64,000 bases of DNA from Ephydatia muelleri. Taxonomy: Eukaryota > Porifera > Demospongiae > Spongillida > Spongillidae. Positions 12,000 to 22,339 of this stretch are shown here, in pieces. The stretch is from contig JABACO010000004.1 of the NCBI GenBank assembly GCA_013339895.1, positions 6,335,582-6,399,581 on the forward strand, written 5' to 3'. The notes beneath the pieces are model-generated. The model was not told the origin of the DNA. It searched no databases and was given only the letters and a program-made list of their open reading frames with translations. How positions within the stretch are numbered: position 1 is the stretch's first letter; every line of letters begins with the position of its first letter. A program made the translations under genes and the position numbers.

Positions 12000-12240
12000 G
12001 TAGAGGCGTGTGTATTTCAGTTGCATTGTAAGGGTTAAACATGTACTGTATTGTCATTCTTAGGCGGTGCATTTCGATCATGGACGTCGTTTTGATCATT
12101 GCATCACGTACATGTACACCCAACGCCCTCCGGATGACGAGGGAGGGGGACACACGATGCATAGAGATAAGGTTCCCTCTCACATGTACCATAAGATGTG
12201 CACGTACCAGCGTGATGCGACGACACTGTATTCGCTTACG
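12000..12240 (+). repeat. Dispersed repeat R1, copy a
   Basis: A 240-bp stretch beginning near GTATTTCAGTTGCATTGTAA and ending near CGTACCAGCGTGATGCGACG, including GGCGGTGCATTT and GGTTCCCTCTCACATGTACC. Related copies occur at about 16120-16410, 18185-18245 (partial), 24765-25015, 39210-39400, 50740-51060 and 57880-58065. There is no open frame of note and no convincing tRNA-type internal promoter, so SINE origin is not established. Several copies directly follow the CACGTG/METLEPKN module. Confidence 0.75.
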
Positions 12241-12279
12241 ACTGCTTTACTCCCTCACCCACTCCCTCCATGTTCTAGT

Positions 12280-13056
12280 GAAGGTGGCATATTGTCACAA
12301 CAAAGAGCTGAGAAGGCTAGCCAAGTTACATGCTCTCTCATGATTCCATGGGCTGGCAGGGTTGCAGCAATTGGGTGGGTTACCCTTAGTTAAGCCCACC
12401 ATGGAAGGATTGAAGCGAATGTTGGCTAAGCCCAAGGTTCGGAAGGAACCTGTGATGGCTAATATATTGAAGGCCATGGTGGAGGCCACTGGACCAGAGC
12501 CACCTTTGTCTGATGTCAGGTTGCTGGCTGTTTGTTTGGTGGCATTTGCTGGTTTTCTGCATGCAATGAGCTAATAAAGCTCAAATGTTATGATATCACC
12601 TTCAATGCTGAAGGCATTGTGATCAATGTGCAGTCCAGTAAGACGGACCAATACCGGGTGTGTATATCCTTAGTCACTGCACACACTGGGTCAGAAACAT
12701 GCCTGTGAGCATGATGGAAAGATATTTTCATATGGGGAAGTTAGATCCCACGGTATGCTGTTTCGGGCAATAGTACTGACAAAGGAAGGAGAGAGTTTGC
12801 ATAATGCTGGTGGCCTTCAGTTACTCTAGGCTAAGGGAGCTATTGCTGGATAAGATAGCAAAGCTTGGGTTTGACCCTGCATTGTTTGGTATGCATAGCC
12901 TTCCTGCAGGGGGTGCCATAGCGGCAGCCAATGCTGGTGTGCAGGATACGCTATTTAAGCGGCATGGTTGCTGGAAATCAGAATCTGCCAAAGATGGGTA
13001 TGGGAAGGATTCAGCCCAGAGATGGTTGGAGTTCTCAAAAGACCTAGGCATATAAC
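12280..13056 (+). pseudogene. Tyrosine recombinase C-terminal domain, degenerate, copy 1
   Basis: Pieces in shifting frames match the catalytic half of XerD-like recombinases of animal transposons: VCLVAFAGFLHAMS near 12530, VQSSKTDQYR at 12632-12661, and at 12818-13055 a frame containing YSRLRELLLDKIAKL, FGMHSLPAGGAIAAANAG, FKRHGCWKSESAKDGY and the end SKDLGI. In active relatives the box reads H-S-L-R. Here the catalytic Arg is Pro, and the HGxW box has Cys where Arg is usual. Frameshifts, stops and the lost Arg mark it as inactive. The matching piece in the second copy is 49411-49853. In both copies the CCDC47 exons lie between the recombinase N- and C-terminal pieces. Confidence 0.75.
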
Positions 13057-13060
13057 TCGA

Positions 13061-13090
13061 CCTTTTCTTTGTACATCTACAAAGAAAAGG
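13061..13090. repeat. Short palindrome made by a templated insertion
   Basis: Arms CCTTTTCTTTGTA and its exact complement are separated by CATC. The sister sequence at 49859-49884 reads straight through without the second arm, so this copy gained about 21 bp that reverse-complement their neighbour. Confidence 0.85.
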
Positions 13091-13287
13091 TGTACATCTA
13101 TGTGGTTGTGTGTTTGTTTGTTGCAGGAGTGCACAATGGCACTAAACCTATTTGGTATCGGTTGTGAGATAGTGCTGTACTAAATGCAACAACTGATGCC
13201 TTTTTTTCAAGTGTGATAGTACAAGTGCTTTCTTGAAATAAACTCTTTACACATTAAAAAGTTGTATGAACAGACATCCATGGCATG

Positions 13288-13989
13288 CTATGATGGATCA
13301 TGAAAAGCAATAAATTCCTTTATGTGTGAGGGCAGAATAGTTAGAGTCCTGTAAGGTATTCCTGCACACACAATCTTCTTAGCAGCCAAGCAAGACAAGC
13401 ACATTACGGTGGCTGGATGGAAAGGCACACACGCTCCACTGTGGTCCACAGCATCCCTATGGGCACCATGTTCCACAAATGGAGACACCATGCTCTCCCA
13501 CCTGGAGATACCCAGGGTCTTTGCCACCTGGTATGCATGATGAATGGGCCGCTTCCCGCTGGGGTCAGGTTGGTTGATGACACTAGCCGCACCCCACATG
13601 AGGATGTGGGAAGCAAAGTGGGAGAAGGGAGTGATGCCTGCCTTGGTCAGTTTTGCCATGACCTGGTGTGACAGCATGAAGTGGAAAAGGGTCACTCCTG
13701 GGAAGACATGGAGGTTTCCAGAGTTGCCAAGTCGCTGGAAGTCACTTGTGTCATGGCAGCCGAGGTTGCTGTGCCAATCGTACAACAAGAGCAGCATGTC
13801 ATGGACAGTGGTAGATACCTGACTAAGTGTGTGTGTTGCGCTGCAGTTGAGCCATCTTGACTGTCCATGCACATCCAACACTGCTTCTAGAAGTGCTGGA
13901 TAGCAGCTTATCTTGTGCCATGTGAGCAGAATGTTTCTACTTTCGAGCAGAGCCAGTATTTGAAGGAAGGCAGCATGTTTACATGCTAA
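13288..13989 (-). CDS. FEM1: FEM1-like protein, C-terminal exon
   Basis: FEM1 proteins are ankyrin-repeat substrate receptors of CUL2 ubiquitin ligases that bind C-degrons. The frame is open from a probable acceptor (AATTAG|CATG near 13989) to the stop at 13288. It contains an alpha-helical middle (FLQILALLESRNIL), two C-terminal ankyrin repeats (ILMWGAASVINQPDPSGKR and FVEHGAHRDAVDHSGA) and the closing CLAAKKI, IPYRTL and HIKEFIAFH, which match the conserved family end (CLAAR, IPY, LEAFIELH type). The N-terminal ankyrin block expected upstream (at higher coordinates) was not found within the window, so this is either the last exon of a gene with distant exons or a duplicated fragment. No second copy is seen, although neighbouring DNA is duplicated. 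Confidence 0.72.
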   Translation of the reverse strand, partial: LACKHAAFLQILALLESRNILLTWHKISCYPALLEAVLDVHGQSRWLNCSATHTLSQVSTTVHDMLLLLYDWHSNLGCHDTSDFQRLGNSGNLHVFPGVTLFHFMLSHQVMAKLTKAGITPFSHFASHILMWGAASVINQPDPSGKRPIHHAYQVAKTLGISRWESMVSPFVEHGAHRDAVDHSGACVPFHPATVMCLSCLAAKKIVCAGIPYRTLTILPSHIKEFIAFHDPS

Positions 13990-14714
13990 TTTTGATAACT
14001 TTACTAATTAATAAGTTAGTGTTCCATGTGATCCTGCCATGTGACTGCATGTGGGTTGTGTACTTGACTATGTATGTATGTGTGGCTTTCAAATCAAATA
14101 GTTGACTTTGCATCCAATCAGTGCCTATTCATTACATCATGGTGGTGTCCCCAGCCCCTTCCCTCATAGGTTGCCCCTGTGGGTGTGTGCAGTCCTAACA
14201 GGTAGCATATGATGAGAATGAGTTGGGTCCATTTGACATTGGAAGTGCTGCCTGTTGCATCCTAGTCACATGCATGTAGGTGTCAAGCCAACAGCTGTGG
14301 GGCTTTAAAAAGGAGCTTAGTGAAGATGAGTGAAAGTGTCAGTTCCCCTCTTTGATGGAGGAGTGACTTTGCTGCACACCCTCACCCCTCTCCTTGTATT
14401 GTCTCCCTCATCATCTCCTCTACACACAGTTCCATTCCTATAGTGTGTCACCATAAAGGTGTGTCATATGTGATACATGGATAACTGCACAATGCAGAAC
14501 TTCTGGTAGATGTAACCATATTGCAGAGCAGTCATGTACAGATGGAGGGTGTGTGAGGGTGCATGTGTACGAAGGAGGTGTGGATGGTGTCAATTATGAA
14601 ATGTCAGAGGGAACCCCTCCCCCTGTGGTATCATATTGAGAGAAGGGAAGGGGGACTGGGAGGCTTTTTGCTGCTTTTCCTTGCACCCCCTCCCCTCCAT
14701 TATGTCTCTTCTTG

Positions 14715-15321
14715 CTGCTCCAGTATGTGTCATGTTGTAATGGAGAACTACATGCACGTGTACATCATGCCATGCACTTCGGACCCTAGACAGTAGTTCC
14801 AGACTGACTGGCTCCCTTCTAGTGTATATAAAAAGCATAGGATTTCAAGTGACTGGAGGCGATAGTTTTGTAGTGCTGCTTGATTTCATATATCCCTTTG
14901 GCTGCTGCCTGTATCCTCGGCTATTATTACAATGCTATAATTGTGGTACAGATGTTTGATGAGGGCACCATATTTTCTGTGAGTGGTGTAATATATCTCC
15001 CTCACTCCCTCCCTCATGTATCCTTAGTGTTCAGGTGTACATTTACCTTGTCAATGAATAGCTGCCCCATGTGCTCATGTCCAGTGCATGTAAGCAAATC
15101 ACATTTGTGGTTGTTCCTCCTTGATGATGTGAAGCAAGCACCCACCTCCTCCCCTCCACCTTCAGCAGCCATCATCCCCACCTCTACACTGTGGAGGAGG
15201 ACTGTGCCCCGGCCAAGGGGGATGAGGACATCCTCTACCTCCACACAGGACAGGATCAAGGTCAGGAACAGGCAAACCAGGACTCTCTGCCTCCCTCCCC
15301 CATCCCTTTCCTGTTCACTTG
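14715..15321 (+). pseudogene. Unidentified exon set, decayed copy
   Basis: Three pieces match the better preserved set at 25499-26176: after a CTCCAG acceptor at about 14721, the stretch with MFDEGTIFSV at 14952-14981, and the stretch at 15187-15321 encoding TVEEDCAPAKGDEDILYL and ending at a stop. The first exon has lost its frame. Flanking DNA (14140-14230) also matches 22650-22740, so a larger segment was copied. No protein family recognised. Confidence 0.4.
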
Positions 15322-15509
15322 AAAGGTACCAGAGTTGTAAAAGATGATCTATTTTATATGTATGTTCGATGAGGGTATCCAAATGCCACTAACTTGCCCT
15401 CCGTGTGTCCACCCTGACAGTTCTAGTGTGAAAGAGAGTGTGCACCACAAAATGATTCCCTGATCATGTAACTTGTTAATAATTGTTAATCAACTAAATA
15501 TGGTCACAA

Positions 15510-15720
15510 CTAGGCATGTGTTTGTGTATGTGTGACTGTGTGGGTGTTTGTGTGTGTATGTATGTGTATGTGCATGCATGTATGTGTGTATGTTACATCG
15601 TATGTGTGTGTGAGACTGGTTGTGTGTGTATGTGCGCGTGACTGTATGTGTGACTGTGGTTGTGTGTGTGACTGTTTGTAGTTGTGTGTGTGTTTGTGTG
15701 TGTGTGGCAGACTGGAGAGC
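15510..15720. repeat. (GT)n-rich stretch, imperfect
   Basis: Imperfect TG/TATG repeats broken by GACTG-type variants. No coding potential. Confidence 0.9.
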
Positions 15721-15959
15721 AGCTGGTTAAAGTTCACGTGGGTTGTGTGTGTTCATTTAAAAGATGATCATTTAAATTGAAATTTCTTTATTCATCAAAA
15801 TGACTTTATGGATTTATAATGAGATAGTTAGGCAAATACGTATTTAAATACTAGTACCTTTAATCGATGGAAAGATAAAATCAACTAAAGATAAAATCAA
15901 CTACTTTCTAATTAATTAATGTGATCATATAACATAATGTACAAGACCTTTAAGGTCAT

Positions 15960-16046
15960 TTTCAAAACATTCACGTGATCGCGCGACCTCGAAGTTGTGC
16001 ACAAGTAAACTGCTCGACACATGGAAACGTTGGAGCCAAAGAATAG
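15960..16046 (+). promoter_or_regulatory. CACGTG module with METLEPKN mini-exon, unit 1
   Basis: A block containing TTCACGTGATCGCG, GAAGTTGTGCACAAGTAAAC and then ATG GAA ACG TTG GAG CCA AAG AAT AG followed by a donor-like GTAAAC (ATG at 16021, exon end 16046). It could be a small first coding exon (METLEPKN plus a split codon) or a 5' leader exon, with an E-box in its promoter. The block recurs at 39030-39130 and 50570-50668, in each case upstream of a TRIM-NHL gene, with partial echoes at 9316 and 24645-24710. No acceptor joining it to a TRIM gene was identified. Confidence 0.4.
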
Positions 16047-16119
16047 GTAAACCATTATTGTTTAAACTGGGTGGGAAAAATGGTGTGAAGTATATTGTTC
16101 TAGCTAGTGTTTCTCACAG

Positions 16120-16410
16120 TGCAGTAGAGGCGAGTGCATTTCAGTTGCGTTGTAAGGGCTAAGGGCTACTGTTCATAGCTTGTGTCATAGGCGGTGCATT
16201 TGGATCATGGACGTGATTTTCTAATGCATTTGAACATCACACTGTACTACATGTGTACGCACGTTTACACCCAACGCGCTCTCGGGTAGGGAGAGCGACA
16301 CAAGATGCATCGCGTTACGGTTCCCTCTTACATGTACCATAGATATGCATGTACCAGCGTGACGTGACATATGCATGTGTACATGCAGGGCTGCGTGGTC
16401 GTCGACGCGT
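16120..16410 (+). repeat. Dispersed repeat R1, copy b
   Basis: Same repeat as 12000-12240, directly after the CACGTG module; includes GGCGGTGCATTTGGATCATG and ATATGCATGTACCAGCGTGA. Confidence 0.75.
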
Positions 16411-16490
16411 AAGATCGATAATTAACACCTAATTAACACCAGCTTAGGTATAGAATCCATACAAATTAAGACATACATACACTTCTGGAT

Positions 16491-17459
16491 CTAAGTATTC
16501 AGTTTTTTTTTTCTCAGTGCCTTGGCCTTCTGCAGGTTCTTCTTTTGCACTGATTTGTATCTTTCTATCCATGCTGTGGCTTGTGAGAAACCTCGGATGC
16601 AAACCCGCGGGTCAACAGCGGGTTGATGGAAGCTATAACCCATGGTAAAGGGAGAGTTATCTTCAACAGACGAGCACCAAGAAGCTCTGATGTTAACTAC
16701 GTGCCATATGTAAGCAGAAAGGGGAAAGGAAACTATGGCATTGAAAAATTCTGATGAGTTGCAATCACTAGTCCTGGAAGTGCTGGGACAGGCAGTCGGG
16801 GCATTATCTTTGATCGGGGAGACTACTGAAAGCCCTGAAGACACATGAATCACAAGCGCTTGCCACGGAAGAGACACCACAAGACTTAGAGCACCACCCT
16901 TGCTGCATTCCGCACATTTACAATAGTGGCAAGGCGAAATTTTCTTCCCATAACGCACCTAGATTTGGAAGAGCGTGTACAGCGCAAATATAGCTTGTTA
17001 GTGGTCAAAATACGCCTAAGCCACACTACCACCTTGGCTCTTTCTTATTACCCACCTTTCAAGTGTTTAGGTCCTCCAGAAACAACTCAAAAAGTACAGG
17101 AAATGAGGACCCTCAAAATGGTATAACTACCTTCCGTTCAACTGGTGACGCTCAAACAATCACTCCGCCACCTAGAAAAGAGTATGTAATGTACTAACAC
17201 AATAATGAAAGGCATAGGTAGCGATGGAAAGATGATAAAGGTACAGATAATAAATTATTGCCAAACATTCTCAAACATTGAAGCAAAGCAGATAAGACAA
17301 TTGCTCAAAATGGTTTATCCAACTAGTATAACTGTCAAACAACACAGAGAACACGTAAAAGTGGACAATGCAAATGCATATGCCTACTATGGGGAAAAAG
17401 CGCTTCTTTCTGCCTTGGTCGACCCGAATCCACCCCTTTTGGCAGGATCAGAAATGTGA
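16491..17459. other. Region with two unassigned open frames
   Basis: On the minus strand 16491-16958 an open frame contains a CHYCKCAEC cluster and a basic tail. On the plus strand 17205-17459 a frame ends ALVDPNPPLLAGSEM. Neither has a second copy in the window nor a family I recognise, and neither shows clear splice borders. Either could be a remnant of a mobile element inserted in the first TRIM unit, since units 2 and 3 lack this DNA. Confidence 0.25.
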
Positions 17460-17589
17460 CTTGCACGCATAGCCCGCAGGCTTGAATGGCGCACGTGATG
17501 AGTTTCCAATGTAATGCAATGATGGAGACTGCAGAATGTATTCACTAAAGTGTAACCAATCAACTAAACTACATAGATGAGCGTTTTTA

Positions 17590-19020
17590 GTTCTTGTGCT
17601 TTCACATCACGATTACACTTCCAATCCGTTTAATCCATCTCAAGGAGTCAGACTCTTTCCAATCTCGCTTTCCGCCAGTATTGTTAGCTGGCACAGACAT
17701 AATTTGATCCTATGTGGCTTTTCGGCTGGCCATAAGTCTAAGCCACAACTACTGGCTTGGTGGAGGACAGGTGAAGGGGCAGATGGAACACTAGCCTGCA
17801 GATGGTGTTGTGGCCTCTTTCTATCATCCCCTTCAACTGAGGAAGCATCATCCACTGACGTCTCTTCTGCATTATTCAGAGAAGATTCTGAATATATTTT
17901 TAGTGGAAGACCTCAACAAGAAAATTGACGTGTCTTCTTTGTCTCCTTGCCACTCTCCACCATACAGCTGTAACTTTGTAAGTCCTATACGTTCTTCAAG
18001 AAAGCAAAGGCCACACCTGAATTCTTATTCAGAAGGATCGCTAACTAAAGACAACAGTTCTGCTTCTTCACGAATTACGTGATCTCTAACACACTATAAT
18101 CTACCATTGCTTGATCCAGCGAGTAAAGGCCAGCCTTCCTAAAGCCAAATTAGAGTAAAATGGCAGCTTCAGTTACAATGGCCCTTAGATATGCATGTAC
18201 CAGCGTGACGTGACATACCATCTACATGCAGGACTGCATGGTAATAATACATCAGACAACAACACATGTGCACAATGTATTCGTACAATGTGCTCTCCTC
18301 ACTGCAAACGTAATCATTGGGCACAACAAATATGCCTATTGCAGTTGAAGGGTTAATCCAGTGTAACGAAGGAGACTTCTTTCCAATCTCGCTTTTCTCC
18401 AGTATTTTTATTTTCTATATAGCTGGCACAGACATAATTCGATCCTATGTGGCTTTTCAGCTGGTCATAAGTGTAAGCCACAAGTACTGGCTTGGTGGAG
18501 GACAGGTGAAGGGGCAGGTGGAACACTAGCCTGCAGATGGTGTTGTGGCCTCTTTGCCTCAATTGCCTTACTCCCCCACAGCCAATGGCATGCAGGACCA
18601 ACCCAACTCCTGGCATTAGGGTCCATTGGAGTGGAACTTGTGGTCCTCATCTGCATAGGCTACCCTATCCTGTTGACACGACTCACCCAAGATGGCAGAG
18701 CAGTGGTGATGTAATGGTGATATCTAATGTGGCAGGTTTGCCTCTGTCCCTTCCAGCAACGAGAATGTCAGCAGGTGTGGTGTGGTCTCTTGTTTTGCCA
18801 TGACCCTACTCCACACTAACTGTTCATCATGTTGGCATGACAACAGAGGTCAACGACCACATCCCACATGCAGTTAGGGTATATGGCCACATCTCCCTCA
18901 TGCCTGCAGGTCATGGCATGGTGACCAAGAGGATCAAGAGCAGTATCTGGACACAATTAGCAACAACCACATCCCATAAGTCATCTGCTGGTAGTGGAAT
19001 TTAAAAGCCATTGATTTAAG
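17590..19020 (+). repeat. TRIM upstream block U, unit 1 (partly doubled)
   Basis: The block begins near CACTTCCAATCCGTTTAATCC and runs through a segment around TATGTGGCTTTTCAGCTGGC and CTGCAGATGGTGTTGTGGCC to the TGGAATTTAAAAGCC area. Its first part appears twice here (17590-17820 and 18380-18560). The block recurs at 39570-40250 and 58390-59030, always 1.0-2.5 kb before a TRIM-NHL start. Short frames run through it on both strands but decay differently between copies, so it is treated as non-coding. Confidence 0.6.
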
Positions 19021-19639
19021 CCATCAAATTAAGAAGGATATTTCAAATCAAGAAATTATGTTTGTTGGCATAGCATGCTTGTCAATAATTGTGATTGAAA
19101 TTTCTGAAGACAGGCTTCAATTGATACGGACTTTGCGTCGATGGTCAATTTATGCATTGAAAAATTTGTAAAATTGCATCGATGGAATATTTTCTATTTT
19201 AAAATTTGTACACAGTATGTATTGTGTTTTTCAGAAACTGTCTATCGTCATCAAACAATCAAAATAACCCTCAAGATCTGCTTCCAAACTACCTTCTAAA
19301 TCACTATTGTTAACCTACATGAACATGTGTGGGCAAAGTGTTAGCTTTTTGATGTTTTATTTGTTTTGTAATAGTATTTCTTTCACTTAGGTATGGCTAC
19401 TGTTAATTGAAACTGGTTGTACTGTTAAAGTATCCATTTGATATTGAAATTCAATTACCTTAACCACTCGTTTAACAAATTCAGCAAATTGATTATGTTT
19501 TGACCATTAGACCTCGTTATGGACACGACAAGGTTTAGGTAACCACTAACAGAATTGTCTAAGACATAGAGACTACAACGGTTGTTAACTCCTTTTATTT
19601 CTGTGATTGAGGACCACACTCCTGTGTTCTTTTATGTTC

Positions 19640-20061
19640 CATTTTGCATAACTAGCTAAGAATTAACCAGGTGTCTGGATTCTTATACTGTAATACTAAC
19701 CCTGTGTTGCACTGTTTGCAACATACCCATTTTAAGGTTGATTTGAATGGGCTAAATAATTCAAGTGCTGTGTAAGGAATGTATAGACTACTAAATTTAG
19801 TTATTGTATTCTTCACTACCAACAGTGGGGTTATGGAGAAACCATAATATTTTAGCTATTGTCCGGTGGTCATTTATATGCTGTTATGCATATCTATAGC
19901 TAAGCATTCATCAGGTGTTTGGATTCTTATGCTACAATACTAGCCCTGGAGCTGTAACATATCAAAATACATGTAATTGATTTTGAATTGCCTAGGTCCA
20001 TAAATTCAAGTGCTTTTGTATAGACTGCACTATTTTATTCTTCACTACCAATAGTGTGGTT
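19640..20061 (+). repeat. Doubled leader immediately before TRIM-NHL copy 1
   Basis: Two diverged tandem copies of about 220 bp (19640-19850 and 19895-20075). Each carries CAGGTGTxTGGATTCTTAT, TTCAAGTGCT, TTCACTACCAA and a GGTTATGGAGAAACC start-like end. Only the second leads into the real gene. The first ends in ATG GAG AAA CCA TAA at 19833-19847, a four-codon upstream frame that copies the gene's own first codons. The same arrangement is kept before TRIM copy 2 (short frame at 41063-41077). Confidence 0.7.
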
Positions 20062-22260
20062 ATGGAGAAACCCTTTCCACACATGACCTGTGGTGTGTGC
20101 TCCAAGCCCTACAATGATCCAAGAATTCTGTCATGTTTGCACTCCTTCTGTCTACAATGTCTCCATCATGAGATAGAGAAAAGTGGTTCCCAACAAATGT
20201 TCCAATGTCCCATCTGTGAACAAAACACCAGCATCCCAGTGGGAGGGGCCAGTGTTCTCCCTCAGAACCTCCATCTTGGATTTGAAGTAGAGGTAGCAGG
20301 GTACATGTCCAAGATGGTCAGTAACAGTGAGGTGTGTTGTGGTGAATGTGTAGATGGACGCAATGGCCTTGCAGTGGTGTTCTGTTGTATGTGTCGCCAG
20401 TTCCTGTGCAAGCATTGTCGTGACCACCATAGTAGCAGCCGAAAACTTTCAAAGCACAAAATTGTTGGACTGGACCAGGAAGGAGCCAGACAACTGCACA
20501 CCACCATGAAGCCAAGAGATCATTACTGCTCTCAGCCTAACCATGAGGACAATGACTGGAATTTTTATTGTGAGACTTGTAGCTTGCTGGTATGCCCTCA
20601 CTGCACTATACTTTCACATAAAAGCCACTCTGTGAAGGAAATATCCACAGTAGCAAAGACCCATCAAATGGAAATGACAGGAGCACTTGAAGATGCAAAA
20701 GAGGTAGTGACAAAGCTGACTGGAGCCATTGATGAAAATAAAAGGATGATAGAACAAGTGGAGATATCCTCAAGAAATGCTTTCTTGGCCATCAACCAAG
20801 CCTTTGAAATACTCCAACAAACATTGGAAGAAAGGAAAAAGACACTATTGTCAGAGTTGGAGGCCATTTCATTGTCCAAGACAACAGCTCTGACCCTCCA
20901 GAAGGAACAGTTTGAGAAGATGGTTGGAGACATTGGTCACTACACTGATATGGCCTCCCAGATCCTGCAGACCCACACTGACCATGAGATTGTAGCATTG
21001 GGAGGACTCATACCCACTGAACTGCAGGCCACCCTCAAGAGGGTCCAGACCATTTCCCTCACTCCAAACCAACACAGCAACATAACTGTGTCTGTGGAAA
21101 CAGATGATCTTGTCAGACAACTGTCCAAATTGGGTGAAATTGTTGCATTCATCCCTTCTCCATCTTCAAGCACATGGACGTCCACATCAGCAGCCAAGGT
21201 GGGGACCAGGTACCATGTTAAGGTACAAAGCAAGACCTCAAAGGGGGAGGAGTACCCACATGGTGGTGTCGAGGTGAAGGGTGAGATGAGGTCCAAGACC
21301 CATAATGGAGCAGTTGTGTATGGAGAGGTGGAGGACCACAGGGATGGTACCTACACCATCACCCTCACCCCTCAAACTGCTGGTCCTCACCAGCTCCTCA
21401 TCACAATGGATGGTCAGCATGTACAGAATAGTCCTAATGACCTTGATGTGAGGTCTAAACGTGACTACCATACCTTATGTAATGCCCAACAAGTGATCCA
21501 GTGTAATAGGCCAATATGTGTAGCCATCCATGACAATGGAGACATCTATGTAGGGAGTGATGATCACTGCATTTATGTGTTTGATCAAACAGGTCAACTG
21601 AAGAATACCATAGGTAGTAGTGGAAGTGGTGATGGTCAGTTCTCTCATCCATGTGGTATATCCACCAAGGGAGATATGTTGTATGTTGCTGATACTGGCA
21701 ACCATCGTGTACAGAAGCTGACATCAAGTGGAAAGTTCCTTCATAAGTTTGGTCAGGAGGGATCAGGTCAGGGACAGTTCAATTGGCCCAGGGCTGTCAT
21801 CATTGACTCCAACAACAAACTGATTGTGTCTGACTATTGTAACCATAGGATACAAATATTCAATGAAAATGGTGGTTGGTTATTAACCATAGATGGTAAT
21901 GGCTCAGGCAATCATAGTTTTCAGTCTCCATGGGGTCTTGCCTTGGACCCTCAGGGAAACATTCATGTTGCAGCCCATGGTTCAAACACTATCAAAGTGT
22001 TTAGCAAAGAAGGTGTCTATGTCAGAATGTATGGTGATACTATTGTTCCCAGAGGAGTAGCCATTGATGATGAAGGTTACAGCCTTGTCAGTGAGTGTTG
22101 GGGCGATTGTCTCTCCATCTATGATCCTGAGGGAAACAAGATCCACACAGTGGGGAATCTGAAGAATCCCTGGGGTACTGCACTAGATCCCAGATATGGC
22201 AGTGTGTTCATTGCTGACTATGATGCTAACACTGTATTGAAGTATTGTGTACATATTTGA
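20062..22260 (+). CDS. TRIM-NHL protein, copy 1 (RING intact)
   Basis: Single-exon gene for a 732-residue tripartite-motif protein of the TRIM2/3/71 architecture, probably a cytoplasmic E3 ubiquitin ligase with a ligand-binding propeller. In order: RING (residues about 10-52, CGVC, CLHSFCLQC, CPIC), B-box 1 (about 90-133, CCGEC, CCMC, CKHC), B-box 2 (about 153-193, HYCSQPNHEDN, YCETC, CPHC, HKSH), coiled coil (about 200-330), filamin/ABP280 repeat (about 337-461, ending TAGPHQLLITMDGQHVQNSP) and about six NHL blades to the end. The start is the ATG at 20062 (GGTTATGG context) rather than the in-frame GTG at 20056. An AATAAA follows at 22331-22336. Upstream lie the doubled leader and block U. 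Compared with copies 2 and 3, the propeller differs at matching blade positions. Confidence 0.92.
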   Translation: MEKPFPHMTCGVCSKPYNDPRILSCLHSFCLQCLHHEIEKSGSQQMFQCPICEQNTSIPVGGASVLPQNLHLGFEVEVAGYMSKMVSNSEVCCGECVDGRNGLAVVFCCMCRQFLCKHCRDHHSSSRKLSKHKIVGLDQEGARQLHTTMKPRDHYCSQPNHEDNDWNFYCETCSLLVCPHCTILSHKSHSVKEISTVAKTHQMEMTGALEDAKEVVTKLTGAIDENKRMIEQVEISSRNAFLAINQAFEILQQTLEERKKTLLSELEAISLSKTTALTLQKEQFEKMVGDIGHYTDMASQILQTHTDHEIVALGGLIPTELQATLKRVQTISLTPNQHSNITVSVETDDLVRQLSKLGEIVAFIPSPSSSTWTSTSAAKVGTRYHVKVQSKTSKGEEYPHGGVEVKGEMRSKTHNGAVVYGEVEDHRDGTYTITLTPQTAGPHQLLITMDGQHVQNSPNDLDVRSKRDYHTLCNAQQVIQCNRPICVAIHDNGDIYVGSDDHCIYVFDQTGQLKNTIGSSGSGDGQFSHPCGISTKGDMLYVADTGNHRVQKLTSSGKFLHKFGQEGSGQGQFNWPRAVIIDSNNKLIVSDYCNHRIQIFNENGGWLLTIDGNGSGNHSFQSPWGLALDPQGNIHVAAHGSNTIKVFSKEGVYVRMYGDTIVPRGVAIDDEGYSLVSECWGDCLSIYDPEGNKIHTVGNLKNPWGTALDPRYGSVFIADYDANTVLKYCVHI

Positions 22261-22330
22261 ACATGATTGAAATTAAAGTTTATATGGTCAACTGTGTGCA
22301 GTTCTCTATGCCAGTCAATTACCAGTATTA

Positions 22331-22336
22331 AATAAA
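22331..22336 (+). promoter_or_regulatory. Polyadenylation signal of TRIM-NHL copy 1
   Basis: AATAAA 71 bp after the stop codon. Copies 2 and 3 instead have only ATTAAA-like sequence at about 43570 and 62388. Confidence 0.55.
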
Positions 22337-22339
22337 TGT

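Noticed and set aside
12041..12393. Overlapping frames in repeat R1
   Set aside because: R1 occurs at least six times with frames broken differently, so coding is not supported.
16491..16958. Possible zinc-finger gene on the minus strand (CHYCKCAEC)
   Set aside because: The Cys spacing fits no zinc-binding family I know, and no homologous copy or splice structure supports it. It is kept only as an unassigned region.
20056..20061. GTG as start of the TRIM genes (also 41286 and 60405)
   Set aside because: Animal genes start with ATG. The ATG six bases on has a purine-rich context and a conserved MEKP start, so it was used instead.
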